A stretch of DNA of 64,000 bases from Methyloversatilis discipulorum (GCF_018780585.1 NZ_JADMJL010000006.1:1-64000); one strand, 5' to 3'; shown: positions 28,977-39,835, numbered from the stretch's first letter. Program-made: numbers and translations. The notes: a model not told the origin generated them from the letters alone.

Positions 28977-30510
28977 CATCCGCCATCTGGTACTGGTGCT
29001 CGGCGACCAGCTCGATCACGCATCGGCCGCTTTCGACGGCTTTGATCCGGCGCGCGATCACGTGCTGATGATCGAGGCGGCGGGCGAATCGACCCTTGTC
29101 TGGAGCCACAAGGCGCGCACCGCGCTTTTCCTGACGGCCATGCGCCATTTCGCCGACGGGCTGCGCGGCCGAGGCTGGACGGTCGATTACCGCGCGCTCG
29201 GCGACGGCGACAGCGAAGACCTGGTCGACATCCTCGCCGGGCGGCTGCGCCGTCACGCGCCCGGCAAGCTGGTGCTGGTCGAGCCGGGCGAATGGCCGCT
29301 GGAACAGGCGATCAGCGCGCTGTGCGAGCGTGAGCGGGTGGCGCTCGACCTGCGCGACGACCTTCATTTCATGATTTCGCGCACCGGCTTTGCCGACTGG
29401 GCGAAGAAGTATCGGCAGCTGCGCATGGAGTTCTTCTACCGCATGATGCGCGAGCGCCACGGCGTGCTGATGGAGGGTGGCGAGCCCGCGGGCGGCCGCT
29501 GGAACTTCGACGCCGACAACCGCAGCGGCTTCGGCCGCAAGGGCCCCGGCCTGGTGCCGCCACCACTGCGCTTCGAACCGGACGCGATCACCCGCGACGT
29601 GATGGCCGAAGTCGAGGCGCGCTTCGCCGATCATCCGGGCACGACCGCCGCCTTCGACTGGCCGGTCACGCGCGAACAGGCGCTGGCGGCGCTTTCGGAC
29701 TTCGTCGAGCACCGGCTGGAACTGTTCGGCCATCACCAGGACGCGATGTGGACCGGCCAGCCCTGGCTCTGGCACGCACGGCTCAGCGCGGCGATGAACC
29801 TGAAGCTGTTGTCGCCACGCGAAGTGGTCGCCGCCGCGGTGGCCGCCTGGCGCGAGCGCGGCTTGCCGCTGCAGTCGGTCGAGGGCTTCGTGCGCCAGGT
29901 GATCGGCTGGCGCGAATTCATCCGCGGCATGTACTGGCTGGACATGCCGCGCCTGCGCGACGCCAATCACTATGGCCACGCCCGCGCGCTGCCACGTTGG
30001 TACTGGACCGGCGACACCGGCATGAACTGCATGCGCGCCGCCATCGGCCAGACGCTGCGCCACGGCTACGCCCACCACATCCAGCGCCTGATGGTGACCG
30101 GCCAGTTCGCGCTGCTGGCGGAGATTGCGCCGCAGCAGGTCGAGGACTGGTATCTGGCGGTCTATGTCGACGCGGTGGAGTGGGTGGAACTGCCCAATGT
30201 GGCGGGCATGGCGCTGTACGCCGACGGCGGCCGCTTCACCAGCAAGCCCTATGTCGCCAGCGGTGCCTATATCCAGCGCATGAGCAATTACTGCGACGGC
30301 TGCCGGTATAGCCCGTCGGCGCGCAGCGGCGAGGCGGCCTGCCCGGTGACCGTGCTGTACTGGCACTTCCTCGACCGCCACGAAGCGGAATTCGCCGCCA
30401 ATCCGCGCACCGCATTGATGGCGAAGAATCTGCAGAAGCTCGCGCCGGCCGAGCGCACGGCGATAGGCGAGCGTGCCAGGCAGATGCTGGAGAAGCTCGA
30501 CGATCTGTAA
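28969..30510 (+). CDS. Iron-sulfur bacterial cryptochrome/(6-4) photolyase (FeS-BCP family)
   Basis: 513 residues, GTG start overlapping the DUF2256 gene. The N-terminal domain (LVLVLGDQLDHASAAF) and C-terminal FAD domain match the 'deoxyribodipyrimidine photolyase-related' family. Four cysteines placed as in PhrB of Agrobacterium (GMNCM, NYCDGC, ACPV) should bind a 4Fe-4S cluster. The conserved blocks GWREFIRGMYW and HHIQRLMV are present. The likely activity is light-driven repair of (6-4) photoproducts; a purely sensory role cannot be excluded. Confidence 0.92.
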   Translation: MSDIRHLVLVLGDQLDHASAAFDGFDPARDHVLMIEAAGESTLVWSHKARTALFLTAMRHFADGLRGRGWTVDYRALGDGDSEDLVDILAGRLRRHAPGKLVLVEPGEWPLEQAISALCERERVALDLRDDLHFMISRTGFADWAKKYRQLRMEFFYRMMRERHGVLMEGGEPAGGRWNFDADNRSGFGRKGPGLVPPPLRFEPDAITRDVMAEVEARFADHPGTTAAFDWPVTREQALAALSDFVEHRLELFGHHQDAMWTGQPWLWHARLSAAMNLKLLSPREVVAAAVAAWRERGLPLQSVEGFVRQVIGWREFIRGMYWLDMPRLRDANHYGHARALPRWYWTGDTGMNCMRAAIGQTLRHGYAHHIQRLMVTGQFALLAEIAPQQVEDWYLAVYVDAVEWVELPNVAGMALYADGGRFTSKPYVASGAYIQRMSNYCDGCRYSPSARSGEAACPVTVLYWHFLDRHEAEFAANPRTALMAKNLQKLAPAERTAIGERARQMLEKLDDL

Positions 30511-30585
30511 ACGAGGGCTGCAAGGTCTCTGCCAAGGAGGCGCAGGAATGCGCCCAATCCGCGGCCGGAGCCCGGGCCGGGGGTT

Positions 30586-30613
30586 CTGTGGGAGCGTCTT
30601 CCGACCCCGACAG
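30586..30613. repeat. Possible solitary REP-like element
   Basis: An imperfect palindrome beginning CTGTGGGAGCGTCTTCCGAC and ending CCCCGACAG, in the 228-base gap between the photolyase gene and ybgC. Its 'GTGGGAGCG' start recalls REP elements of other proteobacteria. I find no second copy in the window, so the call is tentative. The rest of the gap shows nothing clear. Confidence 0.3.
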
Positions 30614-30738
30614 CAACCTGCCTCAAAGCCGGCTGCGGCGTGCGCTTCTTTCTCCCAGCCGGTTGTTACATCCCCTTTCCAAGCGAATTTGCTGCCCTGC
30701 GCAAAGCCGGGGGCGCGGGTCGGGTAAAATCTCGCGCC

Positions 30739-31185
30739 ATGACTTCACCAGCGCAGCACGTTGCCGGCTTTTCGTGGCCGGTACGCGTCTACTACGAAGA
30801 TACCGACAGCTTCGGCGTGGTGTACTACGCGAACTACTTCCGCTTTCTCGAACGTGCGCGCACCGAATGGCTGCGCGCGCTCGGCTTCGACCAGGTCGAG
30901 ATGGCGGCGGCGGGCGTCGGCTTCGTCGTGCGTTCGGTACAGGGCGAATACCTGAAGCCAGCCCGCTTCAACGACATGCTCGAAGTGCGCAGCCACATCG
31001 CGTCGAACACGCGTGCCGCGGTCGATTTCGTGCAGCGCCTCTACCGCGGCGACGAACTGCTGTTCGACGGCAGGGTCCGTGTGGTGTCGATCGACATGGC
31101 GAAGAACCGTCCGGTATCGCTGCCCGCAGCGTTGCGTGAGCGCCTGCTTCCTTCCATCCAGCCTTCAGTCCCCTCCCTCACATGA
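30739..31185 (+). CDS. ybgC: Tol-Pal-associated acyl-CoA thioesterase
   Basis: A 148-residue hot-dog-fold thioesterase. The active-site block is [32 protein letters not shown]. YbgC is regularly the first gene of the tol-pal operon. ATG at 30739 has no Shine-Dalgarno. TAAAAT at 30725-30730 is close enough that the transcript may have almost no leader. The stop overlaps tolQ (ATGA). Confidence 0.95.
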   Translation: MTSPAQHVAGFSWPVRVYYEDTDSFGVVYYANYFRFLERARTEWLRALGFDQVEMAAAGVGFVVRSVQGEYLKPARFNDMLEVRSHIASNTRAAVDFVQRLYRGDELLFDGRVRVVSIDMAKNRPVSLPAALRERLLPSIQPSVPSLT

Positions 31186-31859
31186 ATCTTTCCGAAGACC
31201 TTTCGATCATTTCGCTCGTGATGCAGGCCAGCCTGCTGGTCAAGCTGGTGATGGCGCTGCTGGTCGGCATTTCCTTCATGAGCTGGTACTGGATCTTCCG
31301 CAAGTCCTTCGCCATCCGCGCGGCGCGGCTCAGTTCGGACAAGTTCGAGCTTGAGTTCTGGTCCGGCGGCGACCTCAATGCGCTGTTCCAGAGCGCGGCC
31401 AACGACCGCCACAACGCCGGCGGCATGGAGCGCATCTTCGAAGCGGGCTATCGCGAATTCACCAAGCTGCGCGGGCGGCAGAACATCGACACGGCGACCG
31501 CGGTCGACGGCGCGCGCCGCGCGATGCGGGCGACCTACCAGCGCGAACTGGACGAGCTGGAATCGCACACCGCCTTCCTCGCGTCGACCGGTTCGGTCAG
31601 CCCCTACATCGGCCTGTTCGGTACCGTCTGGGGCATCATGAACGCCTTCCGCGGCCTGTCCAACGTCGGTCAGGCCACGCTGGCCCAGGTCGCGCCGGGC
31701 ATCGCCGAGGCGCTGGTCGCTACCGCGATCGGCCTGTTCGCCGCCATCCCGGCGGTGGTCGCCTACAACCGCTTCGCGCACGATATCGACCGCATTTCCA
31801 TCCGCTGGGAGAGCTTCATGGAAGAGTTCTCCAACATCCTGCAGCGTCAGGCCCGGTAA
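31182..31859 (+). CDS. tolQ: Tol-Pal proton channel protein TolQ
   Basis: 225 residues with three membrane helices (about 15-38, 130-155, 165-190). The MotA/TolQ/ExbB core [25 protein letters not shown] and [26 protein letters not shown] is intact. With TolR it uses the proton gradient to energise TolA for outer-membrane constriction at division. Confidence 0.97.
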   Translation: MNLSEDLSIISLVMQASLLVKLVMALLVGISFMSWYWIFRKSFAIRAARLSSDKFELEFWSGGDLNALFQSAANDRHNAGGMERIFEAGYREFTKLRGRQNIDTATAVDGARRAMRATYQRELDELESHTAFLASTGSVSPYIGLFGTVWGIMNAFRGLSNVGQATLAQVAPGIAEALVATAIGLFAAIPAVVAYNRFAHDIDRISIRWESFMEEFSNILQRQAR

Positions 31860-31865
31860 GCCGCG

Positions 31866-32294
31866 ATGAGAAGACAGCGCCGCATGATGAACCAGATCAA
31901 CGTCGTGCCTTACATCGACGTGATGCTGGTGCTGCTCGTCATCTTCATGGTCGCGCCGCAGGCCACGCCGACCGGCAGCATCGAACTGCCCAGCGTCGGC
32001 CAGGCGTCGCAGACGCCGGCGCAGCCGATCGAGGTGATGGTGAAGGCCGACGGCAAGCTCGCGCTGCGTGACCGCGACAAGGGTGGCAAGGAAGAGGCGG
32101 TCACGCGCGACACGCTGGTGAGCCGCCTGCGCGACATGCAAGGTGGCGACGGCAGTCGCGCGCTGGTCGTGGCCGGCGACAAGGCGGTGCGCTACGAGGA
32201 AATCCTGCGCGTGATGGATACGCTGCAGGGCAATGGTTTCACCCGCATCGGCCTGCTGGTGCAGACCGGGCAGAACGCGAAACCGGCCCGCTGA
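31866..32294 (+). CDS. tolR: Tol-Pal proton channel protein TolR
   Basis: 142 residues: a short N-terminus, one membrane helix carrying the essential Asp (VVPYIDVMLVLLVIFMVAPQ), and a periplasmic domain. Normal ExbD/TolR size. The stop overlaps the tolA start by one base. Confidence 0.97.
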   Translation: MRRQRRMMNQINVVPYIDVMLVLLVIFMVAPQATPTGSIELPSVGQASQTPAQPIEVMVKADGKLALRDRDKGGKEEAVTRDTLVSRLRDMQGGDGSRALVVAGDKAVRYEEILRVMDTLQGNGFTRIGLLVQTGQNAKPAR

Positions 32295-33133
32295 TGCGCG
32301 ATCTCGCCCTGAACCGTCCGCAGCCCGGCAAGTGGCAGTCGGCCGCATTGGCCGCCGGCATGCACCTGCTGCTCGGTCTGTTCCTGTTCTACAGCGTGCG
32401 CTGGCAGACCAGCCAGCCGGCCGCAGTGCAGGTCGAGCTGGTCGGCAGCCTGCCGCCGATCGAGGCACCGGTGCGCCCGCCGCCGCCGCCGGAACCGGTG
32501 GTCGAGAAACAGCCGGAGCCGGTGGTGGAACCGCCGCCGCCTCCGCCACCGCCGAAGCCGGACATCGCGATCAAGGAGCCGCCGAAGCCGAAGACGCCGC
32601 CCAAGGTGGAGCCGAAACCCGAACCCAGGCCGAAGCCGGTTGAAAAGAAGCCGGAACCCAAGCCCGAGCCCAAGGTCGAGAAGAAACCGGAGCCCAAGGT
32701 GCCGCCCAAGCCGGACAACCGGCTGGAGCAGGAACTGCAGGACAAGCTGCTGAAGGAATCGCTGGCGCGCGAAAGCGCCGACCAGACGCGCCGCCAGGCC
32801 GCGCAGGAAGCCGATCTGATGGCCAAGCTGGCAGCCGACGGCGCGCGCAGCAAGGCGCGCGAAACCTGGGCCGGCCGCATCAGCGCCAAGGTGAAGCCCA
32901 ACGTGGTGGTGCCGCCCGGCGTGTCCGGCAATCCGGAAGCGGTGGTGGCGATTTCGCTGCTGCCCGACGGTTCGGTGGTCGGCGAGCCCAGATTGAGACA
33001 GTCGACCGGCAATGCGGCGCTGGATGCGGCGATACTGCGCGCCATCGTGAAGTCGTCGCCGCTGCCCAAGCCGGAAGACCCGGCCGTATTCGAGCGCAAC
33101 CTGGAACTGAAATTCCGGCCGCTGGCCGAGTGA
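32294..33133 (+). CDS. tolA: Cell envelope protein TolA (proline-rich type)
   Basis: 279 residues. The N-terminal membrane anchor (about 15-37, SAALAAGMHLLLGLFLFYSV) is followed by a long Pro/Lys/Glu-rich rod (about 57-140, repeated PPPPPEP, KPEPKPE, KVEKKPEP), a charged helix (about 145-190), and a C-terminal TolA/TonB-like domain (about 205-279, AVVAISLLPDGSVVGEPRLRQSTGNAALDAAILRAI). It spans the periplasm to reach Pal and TolB. The middle region looks like TonB's polyproline rod, not the Ala-rich helix of enteric TolA. Confidence 0.92.
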   Translation: MRDLALNRPQPGKWQSAALAAGMHLLLGLFLFYSVRWQTSQPAAVQVELVGSLPPIEAPVRPPPPPEPVVEKQPEPVVEPPPPPPPPKPDIAIKEPPKPKTPPKVEPKPEPRPKPVEKKPEPKPEPKVEKKPEPKVPPKPDNRLEQELQDKLLKESLARESADQTRRQAAQEADLMAKLAADGARSKARETWAGRISAKVKPNVVVPPGVSGNPEAVVAISLLPDGSVVGEPRLRQSTGNAALDAAILRAIVKSSPLPKPEDPAVFERNLELKFRPLAE

Positions 33134-33167
33134 CCGGCGCCCGCAGACACTTTACGGAAAGGATCCG

Positions 33168-34442
33168 ATGATCAAGCTCTTCAGACTGATGGCCGCCGCG
33201 CTGCTGTTCGCCGCGCAGTTCGCCCACGCCCAGCTCACGGTCGAAATCACCGGCGCCGGTGCCAACCGCATTCCGATCGCCATCGCCAATTTCGCCGGCG
33301 AGGGCCTGCTGCCGCAGGCACTGGTCGGCGTCGTGCGCGCCGACCTGGAGCGCAGCGGTCTGTTCAAGCTGGTCGACCCGGGCTCGAGCCCGGTGCACCA
33401 GGACGCCGCCGTCGACCTCAACCAGTGGAAGGAACGCGGTGCCGACGCGCTGGCGCTGGCCAGCATTCTGCCGGTGCCAGGCGGACGCTACGAGGTGCGC
33501 ATGCGCCTGTACGACATCGCGCGGCAGGGCAAGCCGGACGGCATGATTTTCGTGTTCTCGCCGGCCACCGTGCGGGAAACCGGCCATCGCATCGCCGACT
33601 TCATCTACGAAAAGATGACCGGCGAGCGCGGCGTGTTCAACACGCAGATCGCCTACGTGGTGAAGAAGGGCACGCGCTTCGAACTGACCATCGACGACGC
33701 CGACGGGCAGAACCCGCGCATCGCGCTGCGCTCGGCCGACCCGATCATCTCGCCGACCTGGTCGCCGGACGGCACGCGCCTCGCCTATGTGTCCTTCGAG
33801 GCGAAGAAGCCCATCATCTACGTGCATTCGCTGACCACGACCTCGCGCTCGGTGGTGGCCAACTTCAAGGGATCGAATTCCGCGCCGGCCTGGGCGCCGG
33901 ACGGCAAGCGTCTGGCCGTCGTGCTGACCAAGGACGGCTCGTCGCAGATCTACACGATCAACGCCGACGGCAGCGGTCTGACACGCGTGGCCGGATCCAG
34001 CTCGATCGACACCGAACCGCAGTTTTCGCCGGACGGCCAGTACATCTATTTCACGTCGGACCGCGGCGGCAGCCCGCAGATCTATCGCGTGCCGGCCAGC
34101 GGCGGCAACGCCGAGCGCATTACCTTCGAAGGCAGCTACAACGTGACGCCGCGCCTGTCGCCGGACGGCAAGACGCTGGCCTACGTGTCGCGCAACGGCG
34201 GCCGCTTCCAGATCACGGCAATGGATCTGGCGACGCGGCAGACGCAGATCCTGACCGACTCGTCGCGCGACGAGTCGCCGTCCTTTGCGCCGAACGGCCG
34301 GATGATCCTGTACGCCTCCGAAATCGGCGGACGCGGCGTGCTGTCGGCGGTGTCGGCCGACGGCCGCGTCAAGCAGAAACTGTCCGGGCAGGCTGGCGGC
34401 GATGTCCGCGAGCCGGCCTGGGGCCCGTTCAACAAACCGTAA
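33168..34442 (+). CDS. tolB: Tol-Pal periplasmic beta-propeller TolB
   Basis: 424 residues: a signal peptide (about 1-22, ending AHAQ), an N-terminal alpha/beta domain (about 25-165), and a six-bladed propeller made of repeats like SPTWSPDGTRLAYVS, APAWAPDGKRLAVVL, EPQFSPDGQYIYFTS and TPRLSPDGKTLAYVS. It binds Pal. It has a normal start with GGAAAGGA upstream. Confidence 0.97.
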   Translation: MIKLFRLMAAALLFAAQFAHAQLTVEITGAGANRIPIAIANFAGEGLLPQALVGVVRADLERSGLFKLVDPGSSPVHQDAAVDLNQWKERGADALALASILPVPGGRYEVRMRLYDIARQGKPDGMIFVFSPATVRETGHRIADFIYEKMTGERGVFNTQIAYVVKKGTRFELTIDDADGQNPRIALRSADPIISPTWSPDGTRLAYVSFEAKKPIIYVHSLTTTSRSVVANFKGSNSAPAWAPDGKRLAVVLTKDGSSQIYTINADGSGLTRVAGSSSIDTEPQFSPDGQYIYFTSDRGGSPQIYRVPASGGNAERITFEGSYNVTPRLSPDGKTLAYVSRNGGRFQITAMDLATRQTQILTDSSRDESPSFAPNGRMILYASEIGGRGVLSAVSADGRVKQKLSGQAGGDVREPAWGPFNKP

Positions 34443-34489
34443 ATACCGTCACAACCCCACGCAGTAGCGAAACCAGAGAGGCCAACACC

Positions 34490-35050
34490 ATGCGCACCCA
34501 TACCAAGCTTTCCATCGCAGCCCTGACGCTGGCCGTGCTGGCCGGCTGCTCGTCCACCGGTCCGGAGCAACCCGCCGCGCCGACCGAGGACAAGTCGCCG
34601 ACCGCACCGACCGGCCCCTCCGTGTCGCCGGTGACGCCGCCGTCGGTCGACGGCAAGAAGATGACAGCCGAAGAGGCGCTGCTCGCCCAGCTGAAGGACC
34701 CGAACAGCCCGCTGTCCAAGCGCATCATCTACTTCGACTACGACAGCTACGTCATCAAGGACAGCTACGCCAGCCTGATTTCGGCGCACGCCAAGTTCCT
34801 GACGGCCAACCCGAAGTTCAAGATGCTCATCCAGGGCAACACCGACGAGCGCGGTTCGCGTGAGTACAACCTGGCGCTAGGCCAGAAGCGTGCCGAGGCG
34901 GTCAAGCGCGCGCTGATGCTGCTGGGCGTGCAGGAAGCGCAGCTGGAGTCGGTCAGCCTGGGCGAAGAGAAGCCGCGCATGGTGGGCAGCGACGAAGCGT
35001 CGTACGCCGAGAACCGTCGTTCGGAAATGCTCTACTCGGGTGAGTTCTGA
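34490..35050 (+). CDS. pal: Peptidoglycan-associated lipoprotein
   Basis: A 186-residue outer-membrane lipoprotein. Lipobox LAGC, then a Pro/Thr linker, then the OmpA-like peptidoglycan-binding domain (IIYFDYDSYVIKD ... IQGNTDERGSREYNLALGQKRAEAVKRAL). The stop overlaps the cpoB ATG by one base (TGATG). Confidence 0.97.
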   Translation: MRTHTKLSIAALTLAVLAGCSSTGPEQPAAPTEDKSPTAPTGPSVSPVTPPSVDGKKMTAEEALLAQLKDPNSPLSKRIIYFDYDSYVIKDSYASLISAHAKFLTANPKFKMLIQGNTDERGSREYNLALGQKRAEAVKRALMLLGVQEAQLESVSLGEEKPRMVGSDEASYAENRRSEMLYSGEF

Positions 35051-35802
35051 TGCAGGCCCGCAACGGGGTCGCGGCGGCGCTCGCCGCGCTGTTCATCGTC
35101 GCGGCTCCGGCGCGGGCCGCGCTGTTCGATGACGAGGTTGCACGCCAGCGCATCGAGGACCTGCGCGCCGACACCAAGGCGCGCACCGGCAAGCTCGAGG
35201 CGCAGCTCGAACAGTCGCAGCGTACGCAACTCGAGCTGAGCAACCAGATCGAGGCGCTGCGCGGCGAAATCGCCAAGCTGCGCGGCCAGGTCGAGGTGCT
35301 CACCTACGAGCTGGAGGCGTCCACCAAGCGGCAGAAGGACTTCTACCTCGATCTCGACACCCGCCTGCGTGCGCTGGAGACGAAGCCGGTCGCCGCGGCC
35401 GAGCCCGAGGTCGACCCGGCTGCCGAGCCGCGCGACTACGAGGCGGCACTGAACCTGCTCAAAGGCGGCAAGTACGCCGAGGCGCAGCTGGCCTTCGAAG
35501 CCTTCATCAAGAGCTGGCCGAAGAGCAGTTTCCAGCCGGCTGCCCACTACTGGGCCGCCAGCGCCGCCTTCCAGACCAAGGCCTACTCGCGCGCCGCCGA
35601 GCTGTACCAGCAGGTGCATGCGCAATGGCCGGCCGACGTGCGGGCGCCGGAAGCGCTGATCGGTCTGGCCAACACGCAGCAGATCCAGGGTGATGCCAAG
35701 GGTGCGAAGAAGACGCTGGACATGGTGATCGCCCAGTATCCGGGCACGCCGTCGGCCGACGTCGCGCGCCAGCGCATCAAGCAGGCGGCGCAGAAGAAGT
35801 GA
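35050..35802 (+). CDS. cpoB: Cell division coordinator CpoB
   Basis: 250 residues: signal peptide (about 1-24), trimerising coiled coil (about 30-105, [32 protein letters not shown]), linker, then TPR repeats (about 130-250, [37 protein letters not shown] and following). CpoB links Tol-Pal constriction to peptidoglycan synthesis. Its last codons overlap queC (GTGA). Confidence 0.94.
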   Translation: MQARNGVAAALAALFIVAAPARAALFDDEVARQRIEDLRADTKARTGKLEAQLEQSQRTQLELSNQIEALRGEIAKLRGQVEVLTYELEASTKRQKDFYLDLDTRLRALETKPVAAAEPEVDPAAEPRDYEAALNLLKGGKYAEAQLAFEAFIKSWPKSSFQPAAHYWAASAAFQTKAYSRAAELYQQVHAQWPADVRAPEALIGLANTQQIQGDAKGAKKTLDMVIAQYPGTPSADVARQRIKQAAQKK

Positions 35803-36491
35803 GCGGGCAGGGCAGAGGCGGCAGGGCCGCAGTCGTGCTGTTGTCCGGCGGCCTCGATTCGGCCACCGTGCTGGCGATGGCGCGTGCGCAGGGGCTGGAC
35901 TGCCACTGCCTGTCGCTCGACTACGGCCAGCGGCACCGGGCGGAGCTGGTGGCTGCCGAGCGGGTGGCCACTGCGCTCGGTGCGGCCGGCCACCGTACCA
36001 TTGCGCTCGATCTGCGCGCCTTCGGTGGTTCGGCGCTGACCGACAGCGCGATCGACGTGCCGACCGGCGGTGTGGTGCCCGGCATCCCGGTCACCTACGT
36101 GCCGGCGCGCAACACCATCATGCTGTCGCTGGCGCTCGCCTGGGCCGAGGTGCTCGGCGCGCAGGACATCTTCTGCGGCGTCAATGCGGTGGACTACTCC
36201 GGCTACCCCGACTGCCGCCCGGAGTACATCAAGGCTTTCGAGGCGATGGCCAACCTGGCGACCAAGGCAGCAGTCGAGGGCGCACGGCTTACCGTGCACG
36301 CGCCGCTGATCAGCCTCACCAAGGCGGGTATCATCCGTGCCGGCGCGCAGCTCGGCGTCGATTACGCGCTGACCGTGTCCTGCTACCAGGCCGACGATGA
36401 AGGCCGCGCCTGCGGTGTGTGCGACTCCTGCCGCTTGCGGCGCGAGGGATTCGCGGCTGCCGGGGTGGCGGACCCGACGCGCTACCGCTGA
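35799..36491 (+). CDS. queC: 7-cyano-7-deazaguanine synthase
   Basis: A 230-residue enzyme of queuosine tRNA-modification synthesis, converting CDG to preQ0 with ATP and ammonia. The PP-loop is [15 protein letters not shown] and the zinc site is [14 protein letters not shown] near the C-terminus. GTG start overlapping cpoB by 4 bases. queC at the end of tol-pal operons is common in proteobacteria. Confidence 0.96.
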   Translation: MSGQGRGGRAAVVLLSGGLDSATVLAMARAQGLDCHCLSLDYGQRHRAELVAAERVATALGAAGHRTIALDLRAFGGSALTDSAIDVPTGGVVPGIPVTYVPARNTIMLSLALAWAEVLGAQDIFCGVNAVDYSGYPDCRPEYIKAFEAMANLATKAAVEGARLTVHAPLISLTKAGIIRAGAQLGVDYALTVSCYQADDEGRACGVCDSCRLRREGFAAAGVADPTRYR

Positions 36492-36537
36492 ACCGTCGTC
36501 CCGCATTCCGGGGCGGCGTTACCGCTCCGGAACGACG

Positions 36538-37653
36538 ATGGAACTGAACATCCACACCGAAACACTGGCAGCCGTGTTCGCGCTGTCTGTCGCGCTGGGC
36601 GCGCTCACGTCGCGCACCGGCTTCTGCACCATGGGTGCGGTGTCCGACTGGATCAATATCGGCGACCTCGGCCGCATGCGCTCGTGGATGCTGGCGATCG
36701 CCACCGCCATGGCCGGCCTGGTCGGGCTCGAATCGGCTGGCGTGGTCGACCTCAGCACCACCTATCCGCCCTACCGCACGCCGCAACTCGCCTGGCTGCG
36801 CTACATCGTCGGCGGCCTCATGTTCGGCGTCGGCATGACGCTGGCCAGCGGCTGCGGCAACAAGACGCTGGTGCGCATCGGCGGCGGCAACCTGAAGTCG
36901 CTGTTCGTGCTGGCGGTCGGCGCCGTGTTCGCCTATCTGATGATCTTCACCGATTTCTACGCCAGCGCCTTCGGCTGGATGAACGACTGGACGCTGTCGC
37001 TCGACGCGCGCGGCATCGATTCGCAGGCGCTCGGTTCCGTCGTTGCCGGTGCGGTCGGCGGTGACGCCGCCACGCTGAATCGTGCATTGGCCTGGATCAT
37101 CGCCGCCGCGCTGGCCGTGTGGGCCTTCGCCTCGGCCGATTTCCGCCGCAACATCGACCATGTGGCCGGCGGCATCGGCTTCGGTCTGGCGGTGCTGGCG
37201 GGCTGGTGGCTGACCGCCGGCCCGCGCGCTGCGGCGTGGAAGGAGTGGGCCGAATTCGCCGACGTGATGCCGAGCCGGGTCGAGGCGCAGTCCTACACCT
37301 TCGTCGGCCCGATGGCCGACGGCGCGCGCTGGCTGCTCGACCCGACCAATGCCGCACTGGTCAACTTCGGTCTGATGGCGCTGGCCGGCGTCGTCGTCGG
37401 CGCCTTCATTCATGCCATTGCGAGCGGAAAATTCCGCGTCGAGTGGTTCCGCGGCACCGCCGACGTCGTGCGTCACGGCATTGGCGGCGCGCTGATGGCC
37501 ATCGGTGGCGTGCTCGCCTCCGGCTGCAGCGTCGGCCAGGGCATCACTGGCGTGTCGACGCTCGCACTGGGTTCGGCCATCGCGCTGTTCGCCATCATCG
37601 CCGGCTCGGCGCTGACCATGAAGGCGACCATGTGGTGGCTGATGCGCGACTGA
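36538..37653 (+). CDS. YeeE/YedE-family sulfur transporter
   Basis: A 371-residue membrane protein with about nine hydrophobic segments. The conserved cysteine motifs of the family are SRTGFCTMG (about 28), LASGCGNKTLVRIGGG (about 105) and LASGCSVGQGITG (about 325). TsuA, a characterised member, takes up thiosulfate through a path lined by such cysteines; thiosulfate or another sulfur compound is the inferred substrate. No TusA-like gene is adjacent. It starts 46 bases after queC. Confidence 0.88.
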   Translation: MELNIHTETLAAVFALSVALGALTSRTGFCTMGAVSDWINIGDLGRMRSWMLAIATAMAGLVGLESAGVVDLSTTYPPYRTPQLAWLRYIVGGLMFGVGMTLASGCGNKTLVRIGGGNLKSLFVLAVGAVFAYLMIFTDFYASAFGWMNDWTLSLDARGIDSQALGSVVAGAVGGDAATLNRALAWIIAAALAVWAFASADFRRNIDHVAGGIGFGLAVLAGWWLTAGPRAAAWKEWAEFADVMPSRVEAQSYTFVGPMADGARWLLDPTNAALVNFGLMALAGVVVGAFIHAIASGKFRVEWFRGTADVVRHGIGGALMAIGGVLASGCSVGQGITGVSTLALGSAIALFAIIAGSALTMKATMWWLMRD

Positions 37654-37685
37654 GCTGCGAGGTGTGCCTGGAGTCAAATTCCGGG

Positions 37686-37714
37686 TTGACAGGGCCCTTC
37701 CTCTCACCTATAGT
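37686..37714 (+). promoter_or_regulatory. Strong sigma-70 promoter of the tRNA-Lys genes
   Basis: TTGACA (37686-37691), a 17-base spacer, TATAGT (37709-37714), then a GC-rich discriminator (CCGCGG) typical of stringently controlled stable-RNA promoters. The first tRNA begins 20 bases after the -10. Confidence 0.9.
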
Positions 37715-37734
37715 CCGCGGTCTTCGCAAGGCGA

Positions 37735-37810
37735 GGGTCGGTAGCTCAGTCGGTAGAGCAGCGGACTTTTAATCCGTTGGTCGCGAGTTCGAGTCTCGCC
37801 CGACCCACCA
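37735..37810 (+). tRNA. tRNA-Lys (anticodon TTT)
   Basis: A 76-base cloverleaf: acceptor GGGTCGG pairs with CCGACCC, anticodon loop CTTTTAA with TTT, T-arm GCGAG-TTCGAGT-CTCGC, and encoded CCA. It reads AAA and AAG. Confidence 0.97.
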
Positions 37811-37846
37811 CTCGGTGGGCCGAAGCAGTACGCGAAGCAGGTTTCC

Positions 37847-37922
37847 GGGTTGTTAGCTCAGTTGGTAGAGCAGCGGACTCTTAATCCGTAGGTCGAGTGT
37901 TCGAGCCACTCACAACCCACCA
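37847..37922 (+). tRNA. tRNA-Lys (anticodon CTT)
   Basis: A 76-base cloverleaf: acceptor GGGTTGT pairs with ACAACCC, anticodon loop CTCTTAA with CTT, T-arm GAGTG-TTCGAGC-CACTC, and encoded CCA. It lies 36 bases after the first tRNA-Lys, in one transcript. A dedicated AAG reader suits a high-GC genome. Confidence 0.97.
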
Positions 37923-37935
37923 GATGCAGTAAGCA

Positions 37936-37970
37936 AAAGGCCAGTTCTCCGGAACTGGCCTTTTTCTTTT
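37936..37970 (+). terminator. Rho-independent terminator of the tRNA-Lys transcript
   Basis: AAAGGCCAGTTC, loop TCCG, GAACTGGCCTTTTTCTTTT: a perfect stem with a T-rich tail, 13 bases after the second tRNA. Confidence 0.95.
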
Positions 37971-38177
37971 CGTGCGTGCCCAGCCTCCGGGCTGTCCCCG
38001 ACCTGATCCTGGCGGCCTCGCGAACATTCCCCCGCGGCCGCCTCCCGGATCGTTCAAAGATTTGCCGGGATTGTTCAAGCCCGTCCGCCCGCCCGTCCCT
38101 ACAGTCAGCGCCAGATGGTCCCGCCCTGCGCGGGGGCATTCCGGGTTCTGCACATAGCCAAAATGACGGAGGGGAAG

Positions 38178-39824
<1,647 letters not shown>

Positions 39825-39835
39825 TCGGCGATGCA

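Noticed and set aside
32480..32715. CRISPR-like or tandem repeat tract
   Set aside because: The repetition is the Pro/Lys/Glu codon pattern of the TolA rod, without spacers.
37735..37922. Direct repeat of about 76 bases
   Set aside because: It is the pair of related tRNA-Lys genes, not a mobile or attachment repeat. No integrase or gene remnant adjoins them.
38114..38135. Possible sigma-54 promoter upstream of the monooxygenase gene (TGGTCCCGCCCTGCGC)
   Set aside because: The GG and GC elements are not exactly 10 bases apart and the consensus is poor.
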